This document shows positions 1 through 7,452 of a stretch of DNA of 64,000 bases, one piece after another. Positions within the stretch are counted from its first letter, which is position 1; the number at the start of each line of letters is the position of its first letter. The translations under genes and the position numbers were made by a program. The stretch is from positions 151,072 through 215,071 of the forward strand of contig JAMOZY010000003.1 of the NCBI GenBank assembly GCA_023667695.1, written 5' to 3'. Under the pieces are notes generated by a model. That model did no database searches. It was not told where the DNA came from and saw only the letters and a program-made list of their open reading frames with translations. The DNA comes from Clostridium sp. (GTDB lineage: Bacteria > Bacillota > Clostridia > Lachnospirales > Lachnospiraceae).

Positions 1-11
1 GTTTCGTCCAT
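1..11 (-). CDS. 5' end of a gene cut by the window edge
   Basis: An ATG at 11-9 on the minus strand opens a reading frame (Met-Asp-Glu) that leaves the window. An SD-like AAGGAGGA lies 9 nt upstream at 21-28. Nothing can be said about the product. It lies downstream of the GNAT gene on the same strand, 72 bases away, so the two may be co-transcribed. Confidence 0.6.
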
Positions 12-20
12 ATTCAATAT

Positions 21-28
21 TCCTCCTT
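21..28 (-). promoter_or_regulatory. Ribosome binding site of the edge gene
   Basis: AAGGAGGA on the minus strand, 9 nt before the ATG at 11. It is the main evidence that the edge frame is a real gene. Confidence 0.6.
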
Positions 29-83
29 CTATCGGTGTAAACGAATGCTCTTCTTCCGACATTTCATGGGCAATGGAGCATCT

Positions 84-842
84 TCAAATCATACAACGCA
101 TCTCATGCCATTCTTCGCCACCCCAGGTTGAATTTGCAATCCCCTGATCGGTAAAGCCCATTTTTTTATACATCTTCACCTTACTTTGCAGACAGGTAAG
201 AAATACCGTCCTGCGATTACGCTCCCTTTCACGCCTAAGGTACTGAAACACTAATTCTCTTCCAAGTCCCTGTTTCCGATACTCCGGCAGTACATCAAGC
301 CCTAGCAGCATAATATTTTTTCCATTCGGGTTATATAAATCTGCATCCGTAAAGAATTCATCTCGAAATGCATACTCGTCCGTAGCCAGTCCATTTAAAA
401 ATCCAGCAAGCCTTCCGGTTTCCTTATCTATGGCAACCAGGAAAAGCTCTGGCGCCTTTGCTATTCTGTCCTTCATGCTCTCTTCTGAACAGGCTTCATT
501 CGGTGGAAAGCATATCTGCTCAATTGCAATTGCCTGTTCCGTTTCTTCCGGTTTGATATCCCGAAACGAAAAGCGTTCCAGTAACGCTTTATCCGCTAAG
601 CCATATTCACTTAATAATTTTCTGGCCCGTGCTTTCCCCTCTTCCGACAAATAAACACATTTACTTTTCTTTGGCTGATACAAATAGTCCTTTTGCTCTA
701 ATTTGTTTAATGCATCAAAATCGTATCCCTTCCAGCTTGGTTCCATGTATCTGCAAAACTCATTACTATCCTGGAACCTCGTCAGATATAATAACATTAA
801 TGATAATTCTTCTATTGCCTGTTCTCTGGATTTCTTATTCAT
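84..842 (-). CDS. DUF6429 - GNAT acetyltransferase fusion
   Basis: This 252-residue protein has two parts. Residues about 8-82 match the small DUF6429 domain, with the conserved SWKGYDFD stretch followed by a winged-helix-like YLSEEGKARARKLL segment. Residues about 93-252 are a GNAT N-acetyltransferase domain; the acetyl-CoA loop is visible as RKQGLG at 189-194, after a strand with LGLDVLPEY. GNAT enzymes move an acetyl group from acetyl-CoA to an amine; the substrate here cannot be told. DUF6429 usually occurs as a stand-alone small protein, so the fusion could place acetylation under a DNA- or protein-binding module, which is inference. The SD (AAAGGA) is about 14 nt from the ATG and is weak. 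The gene lies in the accessory zone beside a disrupted frame. Confidence 0.75.
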   Translation of the reverse strand: MNKKSREQAIEELSLMLLYLTRFQDSNEFCRYMEPSWKGYDFDALNKLEQKDYLYQPKKSKCVYLSEEGKARARKLLSEYGLADKALLERFSFRDIKPEETEQAIAIEQICFPPNEACSEESMKDRIAKAPELFLVAIDKETGRLAGFLNGLATDEYAFRDEFFTDADLYNPNGKNIMLLGLDVLPEYRKQGLGRELVFQYLRRERERNRRTVFLTCLQSKVKMYKKMGFTDQGIANSTWGGEEWHEMRCMI

Positions 843-875
843 ATGATTTACTATAAATGATTCCTTTCTTCTTTT

Positions 876-1160
876 CTACATATTCATTTTAAAGTCAACA
901 GCAGTAAGCATCGCCTCAACCTGCCTGCTGCCGAAATCGGTACTTTCCTTTGCCGTGTCCAGACACCGGTTCAATGATTCCGTACTCTGCATTCCCTGAT
1001 TATTTTCTCTTTGTGTAAAGGGCGTCTTCATTTCTTCCACAAAAACCATTTTGCTCCAAGGAGTTCACAATTTCTTTCACCAATAAATGCTGCCATCTCG
1101 ACGAATAATTCTTTTACATCTTCATACAGTTTTTCTGTAGTAAAAATAATTCGTTGTTTC
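876..1160 (-). pseudogene. Frame-disrupted remnant of an unrecognised gene
   Basis: Two coding-like stretches are joined across a frame change on the minus strand. One, ending near 1033, reads like KLYEDVKELFVEMAAFIGE. The other runs from an ATG at 1049 to a TAG at 876 and ends with CLDTAKESTDFGSRQVEAML, a composition typical of the end of a helical protein. No family could be assigned. The frame break and lack of a usable SD argue for decay rather than a working gene. Confidence 0.4.
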
Positions 1161-1166
1161 CCATAT

Positions 1167-2420
1167 TTAGATATCCAGGCTATGCTCATCCAGCAGAAAA
1201 TCATAAATACTCAGCGTTAAGATTCCGTCATCATCATGCCAAGGCTTAATGACATCCTTTACAATAATAATCTTCTTAAATGAATCATGGACATTTATAA
1301 GAGCTGCCTTTTCCTGCGCTCTTTTTTCATCATCTGGAAGGCTGAAAGCCGACTGAATGTAGTAGCGCTTACTTCCCATATTTGCCACAAAATCAATCTC
1401 AAGCTGTTTCTTTTCCTGCACACCTTCAGCCGTTCTATCTCGCTTTACAACCACACCAACATCTACTTGGCAACTGCGAATTCGAAGTTCATTGTAAATG
1501 ATGTTTTCCATCAGATGTGTTTCTTCCACTTGCCGAAACCCTAGTCTGGCATTTCGAAGTCCCACATCTTCAAAATAATATTTTAATGGGGTGCCAATAT
1601 ATTTCCTGCCTTTTACATCATATCTATTAGCTTCGCTAACGATAAAGGCATCCTTCAGATATTCAATATATGCCCTTATGGTATTAAGGCTGATATTTGA
1701 TTGAATAACACTCTTAAATGTAGCTTCTATTTTTGATGCATTTGTAAGCGAACCTATGCCGGATGCCAAAACATTAATCAAATCATTTATTTCCTGAACC
1801 TTTTCTATATGATTTTGTTCAATAATATCTTTGATGTATGTTTCTTCAAATAATCGTGTAAGATACTCCATACGCTGTTCATCTGTAGGCATTGTAATCG
1901 TTAATGGCAAGCCACCATAATTCACATAAGAACTCCACCCCTCGTATTTATCTCCATCAAATACTTCCATATATTCTCTGAAGCTTACAGGATAAACATG
2001 AATTTCATCACCACGTCCTCTAAACTCCGTAATAATGTCCTTTGATAAGAATTTCGAATTACTGCCTGTTACATAAATATCCGCATTTCTTATATGAAGA
2101 AGCGAATTAAGCACTCCTTCAAATTCCTCCAACAACTGCACTTCATCCAAGAAAATGTAATAATCCCCATCATCGATAATCTGACCTTTTATATAATCAA
2201 GAATCACATATGGATTTCTGTATTTCTTGTTTTCCAGCATATCAAGCTCAATCGCAATAATATGGTCATCTGCAATACCTTCTGCTTTGAGGTAATTTTT
2301 AAAAATAGTAAATAGGAGATATGATTTTCCGGAACGTCTTATTCCAGTTATAACCTTTATCAGCCCATTATGCATTCGATTAATGATTTTCTGTAGGTAT
2401 AGGTCCCTTTTTATTTCCAT
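1167..2420 (-). CDS. AAA ATPase with DUF4143 domain
   Basis: A 417-residue protein of the AAA_14 plus DUF4143 family. The Walker A motif GIRRSGKS is at 26-33 and a Walker B strand YYIFLDE at about 87-93, followed by a sensor-like TGSNS near 117. The C-terminal half (about 200-390) has the DUF4143 pattern, including a nuclease-like tail with the LEIDFVANMGSKRYYIQSA region. These ATPases are common as solitary accessory genes in Clostridia and archaea; their substrate is not established. The start is supported by an AGGAGG SD just upstream and a well-formed promoter at 2474-2502. It stands alone, with remnants on both sides, consistent with a mobile or horizontally acquired gene. Confidence 0.85.
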   Translation of the reverse strand: MEIKRDLYLQKIINRMHNGLIKVITGIRRSGKSYLLFTIFKNYLKAEGIADDHIIAIELDMLENKKYRNPYVILDYIKGQIIDDGDYYIFLDEVQLLEEFEGVLNSLLHIRNADIYVTGSNSKFLSKDIITEFRGRGDEIHVYPVSFREYMEVFDGDKYEGWSSYVNYGGLPLTITMPTDEQRMEYLTRLFEETYIKDIIEQNHIEKVQEINDLINVLASGIGSLTNASKIEATFKSVIQSNISLNTIRAYIEYLKDAFIVSEANRYDVKGRKYIGTPLKYYFEDVGLRNARLGFRQVEETHLMENIIYNELRIRSCQVDVGVVVKRDRTAEGVQEKKQLEIDFVANMGSKRYYIQSAFSLPDDEKRAQEKAALINVHDSFKKIIIVKDVIKPWHDDDGILTLSIYDFLLDEHSLDI

Positions 2421-2441
2421 ACTGCCTCCTACTATATTGAC

Positions 2442-2546
2442 AATTTAGGGATATTATGCCCCTCTTTTTCAAAATTATACTCTGCTGTTTGCATAAATTC
2501 AACCTGTTCTTTCATAATTTAGGACACTTGCGCCCTCTTTTTTCAA
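2442..2546. repeat. Pair of direct repeats bracketing the ATPase promoter
   Basis: Two imperfect 31-base copies occur at 2442-2472 and 2516-2546, both on the plus strand. Each begins AATTTAGG and ends in a T-run then CAA; about 22 of 31 positions agree without gaps. One copy sits downstream of the -10 element and the other upstream of the -35, as would two binding sites for a regulator of the ATPase gene. The ATPase promoter lies exactly between them. Confidence 0.5.
2474..2502 (-). promoter_or_regulatory. Promoter of the DUF4143 ATPase gene
   Basis: On the minus strand TTGAAT (2502-2497), a 17-base spacer and TATAAT (2479-2474) form a near-consensus housekeeping promoter. Transcription would start about 45 bases before the ATG at 2420. 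Confidence 0.65.
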
Positions 2547-2651
2547 TGGTTTCAACATTTCCCACATCTGTACGCTGGCGGCACCATCCTGCTGTTATGG
2601 TCCACATCCTATGTTGCAAATAACATCCCGGAATATTTTATGTCGCATTAG
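2523..2651 (+). pseudogene. Possible remnant of a membrane protein gene
   Basis: An open plus-strand frame without a start codon ends at a TAG (2649-2651). It reads like part of a membrane protein, with YAGGTILLLWSTSYVANNIP near its end. No family was recognised. It overlaps one of the direct repeats, and it may be a chance open frame. Confidence 0.22.
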
Positions 2652-2701
2652 GTTTTTTCTTATAAAATGTATTTTCCGCATTCCTAATGGAACAGAACCC
2701 G

Positions 2702-2753
2702 AACAAAACAAAAAGCGGCACCGCTGGTTATCTCAACTTTGCAATGCCGCTTT
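2702..2753 (-). terminator. Terminator after the XRE regulator gene
   Basis: On the minus strand AAAGCGGCA pairs with TGCCGCTTT (2753-2745 with 2720-2711), followed by a T-rich tract TTTTTGTTTTG. It lies 30 bases after the stop codon of the regulator gene. Confidence 0.75.
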
Positions 2754-2784
2754 CAACATTCTAATTATTTCATTTCACTATTTA

Positions 2785-3819
2785 TTAAGATGCATGAATA
2801 AGGGTTTCCCAAGACTCATACCCTTTCATATATCCAAAGTCTTCAGCCCGGAACCCATCTAATAGCTTTTCCCTTAGTTCTTCAAAAAATGACGAGTCAA
2901 CTTCCCTAAAATGCTTATGCCTATACAACTGTGATTTTTGAAAATCGCATAAGGTTTCTACGCTTTCCAACAACTGCCCTACAACATCATAAGTGCCTTC
3001 CACATCTTTTTTAGCGTACACAATATCTAACATTGAAGAATACTCATTATATTTTCCCATATCAAATGTATGAGCCAAGCTTCCCGCTTTATCTGCTAAA
3101 AATCGCGCATACACCTCATCATCTTCTTCAAGAGCCAGACTAACCATAAATGATAACGCATAATTCAAGATACCATACTCTGAAAATATTACATTTTCAA
3201 ACATTTCGTATGCCTCAGTTACCTTTCCCTGCTCCTTAAACAATCGCCCCTGATATATCTTCTTCATAGAATCATGTTCCGAAAAGTAACCCAAATACTT
3301 CTCCGCCATCGGATAATTCTTCTTTCTTAAATAAAAACCAAACAATGAATCAGCCGCATGATGTTGTATTTCTTCATTTTCATCATTCAATGCCATTTCA
3401 TACCATACATTGATTTGCTCATCATACGCATCTGGATTAGGGCAATCACCTGTCATTCTGCGGGCATCGAGCACCACAGCAACTTGCCATATAAGATTAT
3501 TGCAATTCGGATACTCTTTTATTAGTACGGACACCCACTCAAATGTCTTCTCGTACCCCTCTTTGGAAATCATATCGTCCATTTTCTTGATAATGGTTCC
3601 GACTTCTTCATCCGTAAGTTTTTCATGAAAAGACATCAATGTATCAAGGGATATATTAAGTAATCTTGCTATTGGAGCCAATAATTCAATATCTGGATTA
3701 GAGTTCCCATTCTCCCATTTATTTACGGCTGGTGTTGTCACACCTAATCTATTTGCCATTTCTTCCTGCGTAAGTCCAACTTCTTTTCTATATTTTTTAA
3801 TTACTGCACCGATGTTCAT
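2785..3819 (-). CDS. XRE-family transcriptional regulator with helical C-terminal domain
   Basis: A 344-residue regulator. Residues 1-60 are a Cro/C1-type helix-turn-helix, with the recognition region LTQEEMANRLGVTTPAVNKW and the following NPDIELLAPIARLLNISLD. The rest is all-helical, resembling TPR-like repeats (YPMAEKYLGYF, KVTEAYEMFENV), the usual sensor or partner domain in this class. The start is placed at the second Met of an in-frame pair because its AGGAG is 8 nt upstream; the first ATG would overlap that SD. It has its own promoter and terminator, so it is a single-gene unit. Its targets are unknown; it may act on its own promoter or on neighbouring accessory genes. Confidence 0.85.
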   Translation of the reverse strand: MNIGAVIKKYRKEVGLTQEEMANRLGVTTPAVNKWENGNSNPDIELLAPIARLLNISLDTLMSFHEKLTDEEVGTIIKKMDDMISKEGYEKTFEWVSVLIKEYPNCNNLIWQVAVVLDARRMTGDCPNPDAYDEQINVWYEMALNDENEEIQHHAADSLFGFYLRKKNYPMAEKYLGYFSEHDSMKKIYQGRLFKEQGKVTEAYEMFENVIFSEYGILNYALSFMVSLALEEDDEVYARFLADKAGSLAHTFDMGKYNEYSSMLDIVYAKKDVEGTYDVVGQLLESVETLCDFQKSQLYRHKHFREVDSSFFEELREKLLDGFRAEDFGYMKGYESWETLIHAS

Positions 3820-3863
3820 TCCTACCATCTCCTAACATTAGATTCAAAAGCTTTTGTGAATAA

Positions 3864-3892
3864 ATCATAACAAGATTATAACCGTTTCACAA
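3864..3892 (-). promoter_or_regulatory. Promoter of the XRE regulator gene
   Basis: On the minus strand TTGTGA (3892-3887), 17 bases, then TATGAT (3869-3864), about 45 bases before the chosen ATG. A second possible -10 (TATAAT) lies inside the spacer, so the exact start point is uncertain. Confidence 0.5.
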
Positions 3893-4015
3893 TTGAATAG
3901 TTGTTAAATATCTCTCAATTTTCTTAACCAACAGTAAATTTCCATTTTTATTATTATTTGAGTCCAAATTTAGGATTTTTCGCTTTTCCATTACATATCC
4001 CCTATTCGCAGGGGC

Positions 4016-4207
4016 ATGACCCAATCGGAAAGAGCGGTGCTGTAGATGCAGGAAGAAATGAATGCCGCAAGTAAGTTCCCTACTTCGGATATTCCGGACG
4101 AAAAACGCATCGACATGCTGATAGCCATAAGCGTTGTATCAAAGAAACTGGCTAACCTGTTAAAAATTATAATGGAATATTCTATCAATAGCAGCTTTGC
4201 CATATGA
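4016..4207 (+). pseudogene. Small gene remnant interrupted by a stop codon
   Basis: A plus-strand frame starting MTQSERAVL meets a TAG at 4043-4045, then continues in the same frame as MQEEMNAASKFPTSDIPDEK and on to a TGA at 4205-4207. The second part (53 residues, largely helical, ending in a KKLANLL-type stretch) could still be made from the ATG at 4046, but no SD precedes it. It resembles small accessory proteins of conjugative elements, without a firm family match. The rest of 3829-4420 shows only A+T-rich DNA and the promoter of the neighbouring regulator. Confidence 0.35.
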
Positions 4208-4420
4208 AAATACTTTGTAAAGTTATTATATAAACAGAAATTTTACAAACCACTTATTCATTGATTTTTCGTTATTCAATTTTTGCAAGAAAAACTTCTG
4301 TCAAAGAGTATCTCACTTTTCAGCAAAACCCCCTCCCCCCATAGTTCCAGTATAAGCGAACTGATTTTGCCAAAAACACACTCATATTATTCTGTCAAAA
4401 CTTCCATAGACAGCTTAAAA

Positions 4421-4759
4421 TTAAGGTTTTCTCGTCAACAGAATGACCCCAGCCATTAAAAGAAGTGACCCATGAACTTCGTCCTGATATAGAATCTCGC
4501 TGCCTTCAAACTTTCCAATTTTGACATAGCAGCCCCCGATGATACATTCCGTGTCTCGATAAAAGCACAGAATCCCAGCTCTTTTCAGTTTGCCGTCCAC
4601 CAGCAGAGCCAGTCTATCCAGAAGTTCCTCATTGGGAATATCCAAATCTTCCTTTGTCATACAACTGCTTCTGAGTGCTTCGCGTCGGAATATGTCAAAG
4701 CTCTCCTTGTCCAGATTGTCAATCGAGATGTTAGACAAAGGAGCTGACTCCCATTTCAT
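4421..4759 (-). pseudogene. Fragment of a RecG-like/AlbA_2 ATP-binding protein
   Basis: This frame encodes about 112 residues that look like the middle of the COG2865 family (AlbA_2 DNA-binding domain plus ATPase): WESAPL near the start, then FDIFRREALRSS, NEELLDRLALLVDGKLKRAG and IKIGKFEGSEILYQDEVHGS-type sequence. The intact family has well over 150 residues upstream and more downstream. Both ends are missing here: the 5' side runs into the toxin-antitoxin promoter and the 3' side ends in an unrelated short tail. It is best read as a truncated gene left by a rearrangement. Confidence 0.65.
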
Positions 4760-4801
4760 CCCAGCCCTCTCCTGTTTTTGAAAATTTAATAGGAATCGCT
4801 T

Positions 4802-4843
4802 GCAATTGCTTGCAATTGCATGGAGAATGGTATATGTTATACT
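4802..4843 (+). promoter_or_regulatory. Promoter and twin-palindrome operator of the toxin-antitoxin operon
   Basis: TTGCAT (4816-4821), 16 bases and TATACT (4838-4843) form a promoter on the plus strand. Overlapping the -35 are two copies of the perfect palindrome GCAATTGC (4802-4809 and 4812-4819) separated by TT. Such paired palindromes are the usual binding site for a dimeric antitoxin that represses its own operon. Confidence 0.65.
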
Positions 4844-4861
4844 CAAAGGAGTGTGATACAC

Positions 4862-5167
4862 ATGGCAAACACATCTGCCGTTTATGCAAGAATCGATACA
4901 AATTTAAAAGAAAATGCTGAGGAAATACTTTCCCAGCTTGGGATTTCACCGTCCGGCGCAATCCAAATGCTTTACAGCCAGATTGTCCTGACAAAAGGAA
5001 TCCCGTTTGACCTTCGCCTGCCTTCCTCAAAGCCGACTGCTATCGGCGGCATGAGCCATGAACAGCTTGATACGGAACTTATGAAGGGGATAGAGTCATT
5101 GAAATCCGGCAAAACCTACACGGTGGACGAGGTGGATGCCGAACTTTCTAAGGAGTTTGGTATATGA
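4862..5167 (+). CDS. RelB/DinJ-family antitoxin
   Basis: A 101-residue antitoxin. The N-terminal third, beginning MANTSAVYARIDTNLKENAE, fits the ribbon-helix-helix DNA-binding fold of RelB/DinJ proteins, followed by the family's LGISPSGAIQMLYSQIV helix pair. The C-terminal part is charged and probably wraps the toxin. The start at 4862 is chosen because AAAGGAG lies 10 nt upstream; a longer frame starting at 4820 would overlap the promoter. It overlaps the toxin gene by 4 bases (ATGA), so the pair is translationally coupled. It is expected to repress its own promoter through the twin palindromes just upstream. Confidence 0.85.
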   Translation: MANTSAVYARIDTNLKENAEEILSQLGISPSGAIQMLYSQIVLTKGIPFDLRLPSSKPTAIGGMSHEQLDTELMKGIESLKSGKTYTVDEVDAELSKEFGI

Positions 5168-5496
5168 GCGATACCTATTCCGTTATCTACTCCCCGGAAG
5201 CGGTGGACGATTTACGGGAAATCTACCTGTATATTGCCTTTACGCTCAAAGTGCCGGATACAGCAGAAAAGCAGGTAAACCGCATCCGAAAGGAAATACG
5301 GTCTCTTAATCTCATGCCGTCCCGCTATTCCATTGTTGACTGGAAGCCATGGAAGAACATGAAAATGCACAAAGTCCCGGTTGATAATTTCGTAGTCTAC
5401 TACACAGTGAATGATTCTGACAGTACTGTGACTGTTATCCGTATTTTCTACGGTGGCAGGGATGTCAAAAATATCATTAACTCAGAACAAGATTGA
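5164..5496 (+). CDS. RelE/ParE-family toxin
   Basis: A 110-residue toxin of the RelE/ParE superfamily. The family pattern is visible as SPEAVDDLREIYLYIA near the N-terminus, then a helical middle, the strand KMHKVPVDNFVVYYTV and the end VIRIFYGGRD. RelE members cut mRNA in the ribosome, while ParE members poison gyrase; sequence alone does not decide which applies here. It follows the antitoxin with a 4-base overlap and is followed by a terminator, so the two genes are a complete unit. Confidence 0.85.
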   Translation: MSDTYSVIYSPEAVDDLREIYLYIAFTLKVPDTAEKQVNRIRKEIRSLNLMPSRYSIVDWKPWKNMKMHKVPVDNFVVYYTVNDSDSTVTVIRIFYGGRDVKNIINSEQD

Positions 5497-5501
5497 ACGC
5501 A

Positions 5502-5533
5502 AAAAAGAACGGTTGCCAAAGCCGTTCTTTTTG
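5502..5533 (+). terminator. Terminator of the toxin-antitoxin operon
   Basis: AAAGAACGG pairs with CCGTTCTTT around a short TTGCCAAAG loop, followed by TTTTT. It starts 6 bases after the toxin stop codon. Confidence 0.75.
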
Positions 5534-5536
5534 CAT

Positions 5537-5623
5537 TCAAAATCGGTCGAAATCCTCCTGCGTGACAATTTCCTTGTAGTCACTTTCCTTAATCACTTCT
5601 TTTATACGGTCAGAGACATTCAT
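5537..5623 (-). pseudogene. 28-residue ORF, probably a gene remnant
   Basis: A short minus-strand frame with an SD (AAAGGAA) before its ATG at 5623 encodes a charged helical peptide containing RIKEVIKESDYKEIVTQEDF. The composition is protein-like, but the frame is too short to match a family and probably represents the truncated 5' end of a gene from a lost mobile element. Confidence 0.3.
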
Positions 5624-5644
5624 TGCTTCCTTTCGAAGGTGCCT

Positions 5645-5784
5645 TTATTTTTCGTTTGTGTTCCCACACCCAATATCAACTACCACCGAAACATCAAAGT
5701 AGTTTTTGAGGTGCTTATTTCGAATTTTTTCACCCTCCGAAGTGAACATGAAATACTTCGCAAAGTGTCTAAAATAAAGGGCTT
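5645..5784 (-). pseudogene. Remnant of an unrecognised protein fused against the 3' end of rlmD
   Basis: On the minus strand, in a frame different from rlmD, an open stretch runs out of the rlmD stop region and reads LVEALYFRHFAKYFMFTSEG, then a segment containing KNYFDVSVVVDIGCGN, to a TAA at 5645. It has no start codon of its own. It looks like the interior of a foreign gene placed directly against the end of rlmD, as expected at a used integration site. Confidence 0.3.
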
Positions 5785-7371
5785 CTACGAGTTTTTCTTT
5801 TGTATCGACACAATAGTCTCCACATGCCCGCTATGCCCGAACTGGTCATACACCGCAGCCTTCTTCACCTCATACCCCAGCTCTCCGAACCGCTTCACAT
5901 CCCTTGCCAGGGTCGCTGGGTCACAGCTCACATACACCAGACGCTTCGGTGCCATGGCCGCAATCGTCTGCAGCAACACTTCCTCACAGCCCTTTCTTGG
6001 CGGGTCCACTACTACCACATCCGGATGTCCTCCGGCATTCTCCCCCCTCCGGTAAAATTCCGGCACAACCTCTTCCGCCTTCCCACAGAAGAACTCCGTA
6101 TTATCGATTCCGTTCAATACCGCATTCTCCTTAGCATCCTCTATCGCCTGCGGTACAATTTCCACTCCATAGACCTTCTTCGCCTTTTTCGCCAGACACA
6201 GGGAAATTGTTCCGATTCCACAATACATATCCCAAACCACTTCTTGCCCACTCAAATCCGCATATTCCAGTGTCTTCGCATATAACAGCCTGGTCTGCTC
6301 CGGATTCACCTGATAAAAAGACATGGGAGAAATCCGAAAACAAATATCTCCGATATAATCTGTAATAAACGCTTCTCCCCACAGGGTCTTGCAGGTATCA
6401 CCCAGAATCCGGTTGGTCTGCTCCCGATTTCGGTTGATGGTAAGACTTTTCAAAACAATTTCTCCAGCATCCGTTTTCCTGTCCATCCGCCCCTTACCAT
6501 TATACAGCTCTACCGCCCTCCGCATATGCTCTGCCAGTTCAGTGCTACAGTCCTTCTCGATATCACCCGGCTTCTTCCCTGTCCTTTTGGATAGGGAGGC
6601 AGAGGGTAAATCTGCTCCATTCATCACCACGCATACCATCAGCTCACCGGTAGCAAATCCCACCCGGGTCAGAACATGCCGTACCAGTCCTTTATGCTGC
6701 ACCTCATCATAGATAAAGGTACCTGTTTTATCCTGCCAGTCCTGCAGCCACACGCGCAGCTCCTTCAATATATACGCATTCACCGGATGTCCGATTTCAC
6801 AATCCTCCAGATTAATAATAGAATGGGTCCTGCCTGCATAAAATCCAATCTGCACCCTTCCATTCTTATCCAGTCCCACCGGAAACTGCATCTTATTCCG
6901 ATAACGATAGGGAACTCTCATGCCATGAATCGGCTCCATCAATGCCCCGGCATTCTCCAGACCACCGATTCGTTCCAGACAGTTCCGCACCTTATTCCAT
7001 TTATACTCCAACTGCTTTTCATAGGACATATGCATCAGCGTACAGCCCCCGCAGCTTCTTGCATTGGCACATGGCGCCTGTACCCGGTAAGGCGAAGGTG
7101 AAATGATTTTCTCCAGTCTTCCATAGGCATACTGTTTTTTCATCTTTACAATCCGTACAGAAACAACATCCCCTACAACCGTATCCTTCACAAAAACTGC
7201 AATGCCTCTGGATTCCGGTTCTGCTTTCCTCTGATTGCTTCTTTCCTTCCCGGTAAAATCCTTCTCCGCCTTATCCGGAGCTTCCATAATATGACCGATA
7301 CCTTCTCCGTCATTTCCCATATCCTCAATCGTTATATTGTAGATTTCATTTTTCTTCATTTCCCATACCAT
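5785..7371 (-). CDS. rlmD: 23S rRNA (uracil-5-)-methyltransferase RlmD (RumA-type)
   Basis: A 528-residue SAM-dependent methyltransferase of the RumA/TrmA family, which adds a methyl group to C5 of a uridine in 23S rRNA. An N-terminal TRAM-like RNA-binding domain (to about 90) carries a charged insertion at about 31-56. Four cysteines for the [4Fe-4S] cluster are seen at 101, 107, 110 and 191. The SAM-binding MYCGIGTISLCLA, the DPPRKG loop and the catalytic cysteine in SCDPATLARD (Cys483) are intact. The protein is longer than the usual 450 or so residues because of the N-terminal insert and a charged insert at about 255-305. Two in-frame Met codons (1 and 5) are possible starts with no decisive SD. 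Its 3' end is a known integration site for conjugative elements, and foreign debris lies just beyond it. Confidence 0.92.
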   Translation of the reverse strand: MVWEMKKNEIYNITIEDMGNDGEGIGHIMEAPDKAEKDFTGKERSNQRKAEPESRGIAVFVKDTVVGDVVSVRIVKMKKQYAYGRLEKIISPSPYRVQAPCANARSCGGCTLMHMSYEKQLEYKWNKVRNCLERIGGLENAGALMEPIHGMRVPYRYRNKMQFPVGLDKNGRVQIGFYAGRTHSIINLEDCEIGHPVNAYILKELRVWLQDWQDKTGTFIYDEVQHKGLVRHVLTRVGFATGELMVCVVMNGADLPSASLSKRTGKKPGDIEKDCSTELAEHMRRAVELYNGKGRMDRKTDAGEIVLKSLTINRNREQTNRILGDTCKTLWGEAFITDYIGDICFRISPMSFYQVNPEQTRLLYAKTLEYADLSGQEVVWDMYCGIGTISLCLAKKAKKVYGVEIVPQAIEDAKENAVLNGIDNTEFFCGKAEEVVPEFYRRGENAGGHPDVVVVDPPRKGCEEVLLQTIAAMAPKRLVYVSCDPATLARDVKRFGELGYEVKKAAVYDQFGHSGHVETIVSIQKKNS

Positions 7372-7452
7372 TCCATTTGCTTACCTTGGAGAAGCTTTCA
7401 TAATTACATGCTGCTATTCATTTCCTAAGATACTCTATATTTCAGCTGCTTA

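Noticed and set aside
3991..4203. Minus-strand 70-codon open frame
   Set aside because: It has no SD and is the mirror of the plus-strand remnant at 4016-4207, which has a protein-like sequence.
5453..6055. Plus-strand open frame of 200 codons running from the toxin gene into rlmD
   Set aside because: It is antisense to the 3' part of rlmD, crosses a clear terminator at 5502-5533 and has no SD. The real coding is rlmD on the minus strand.
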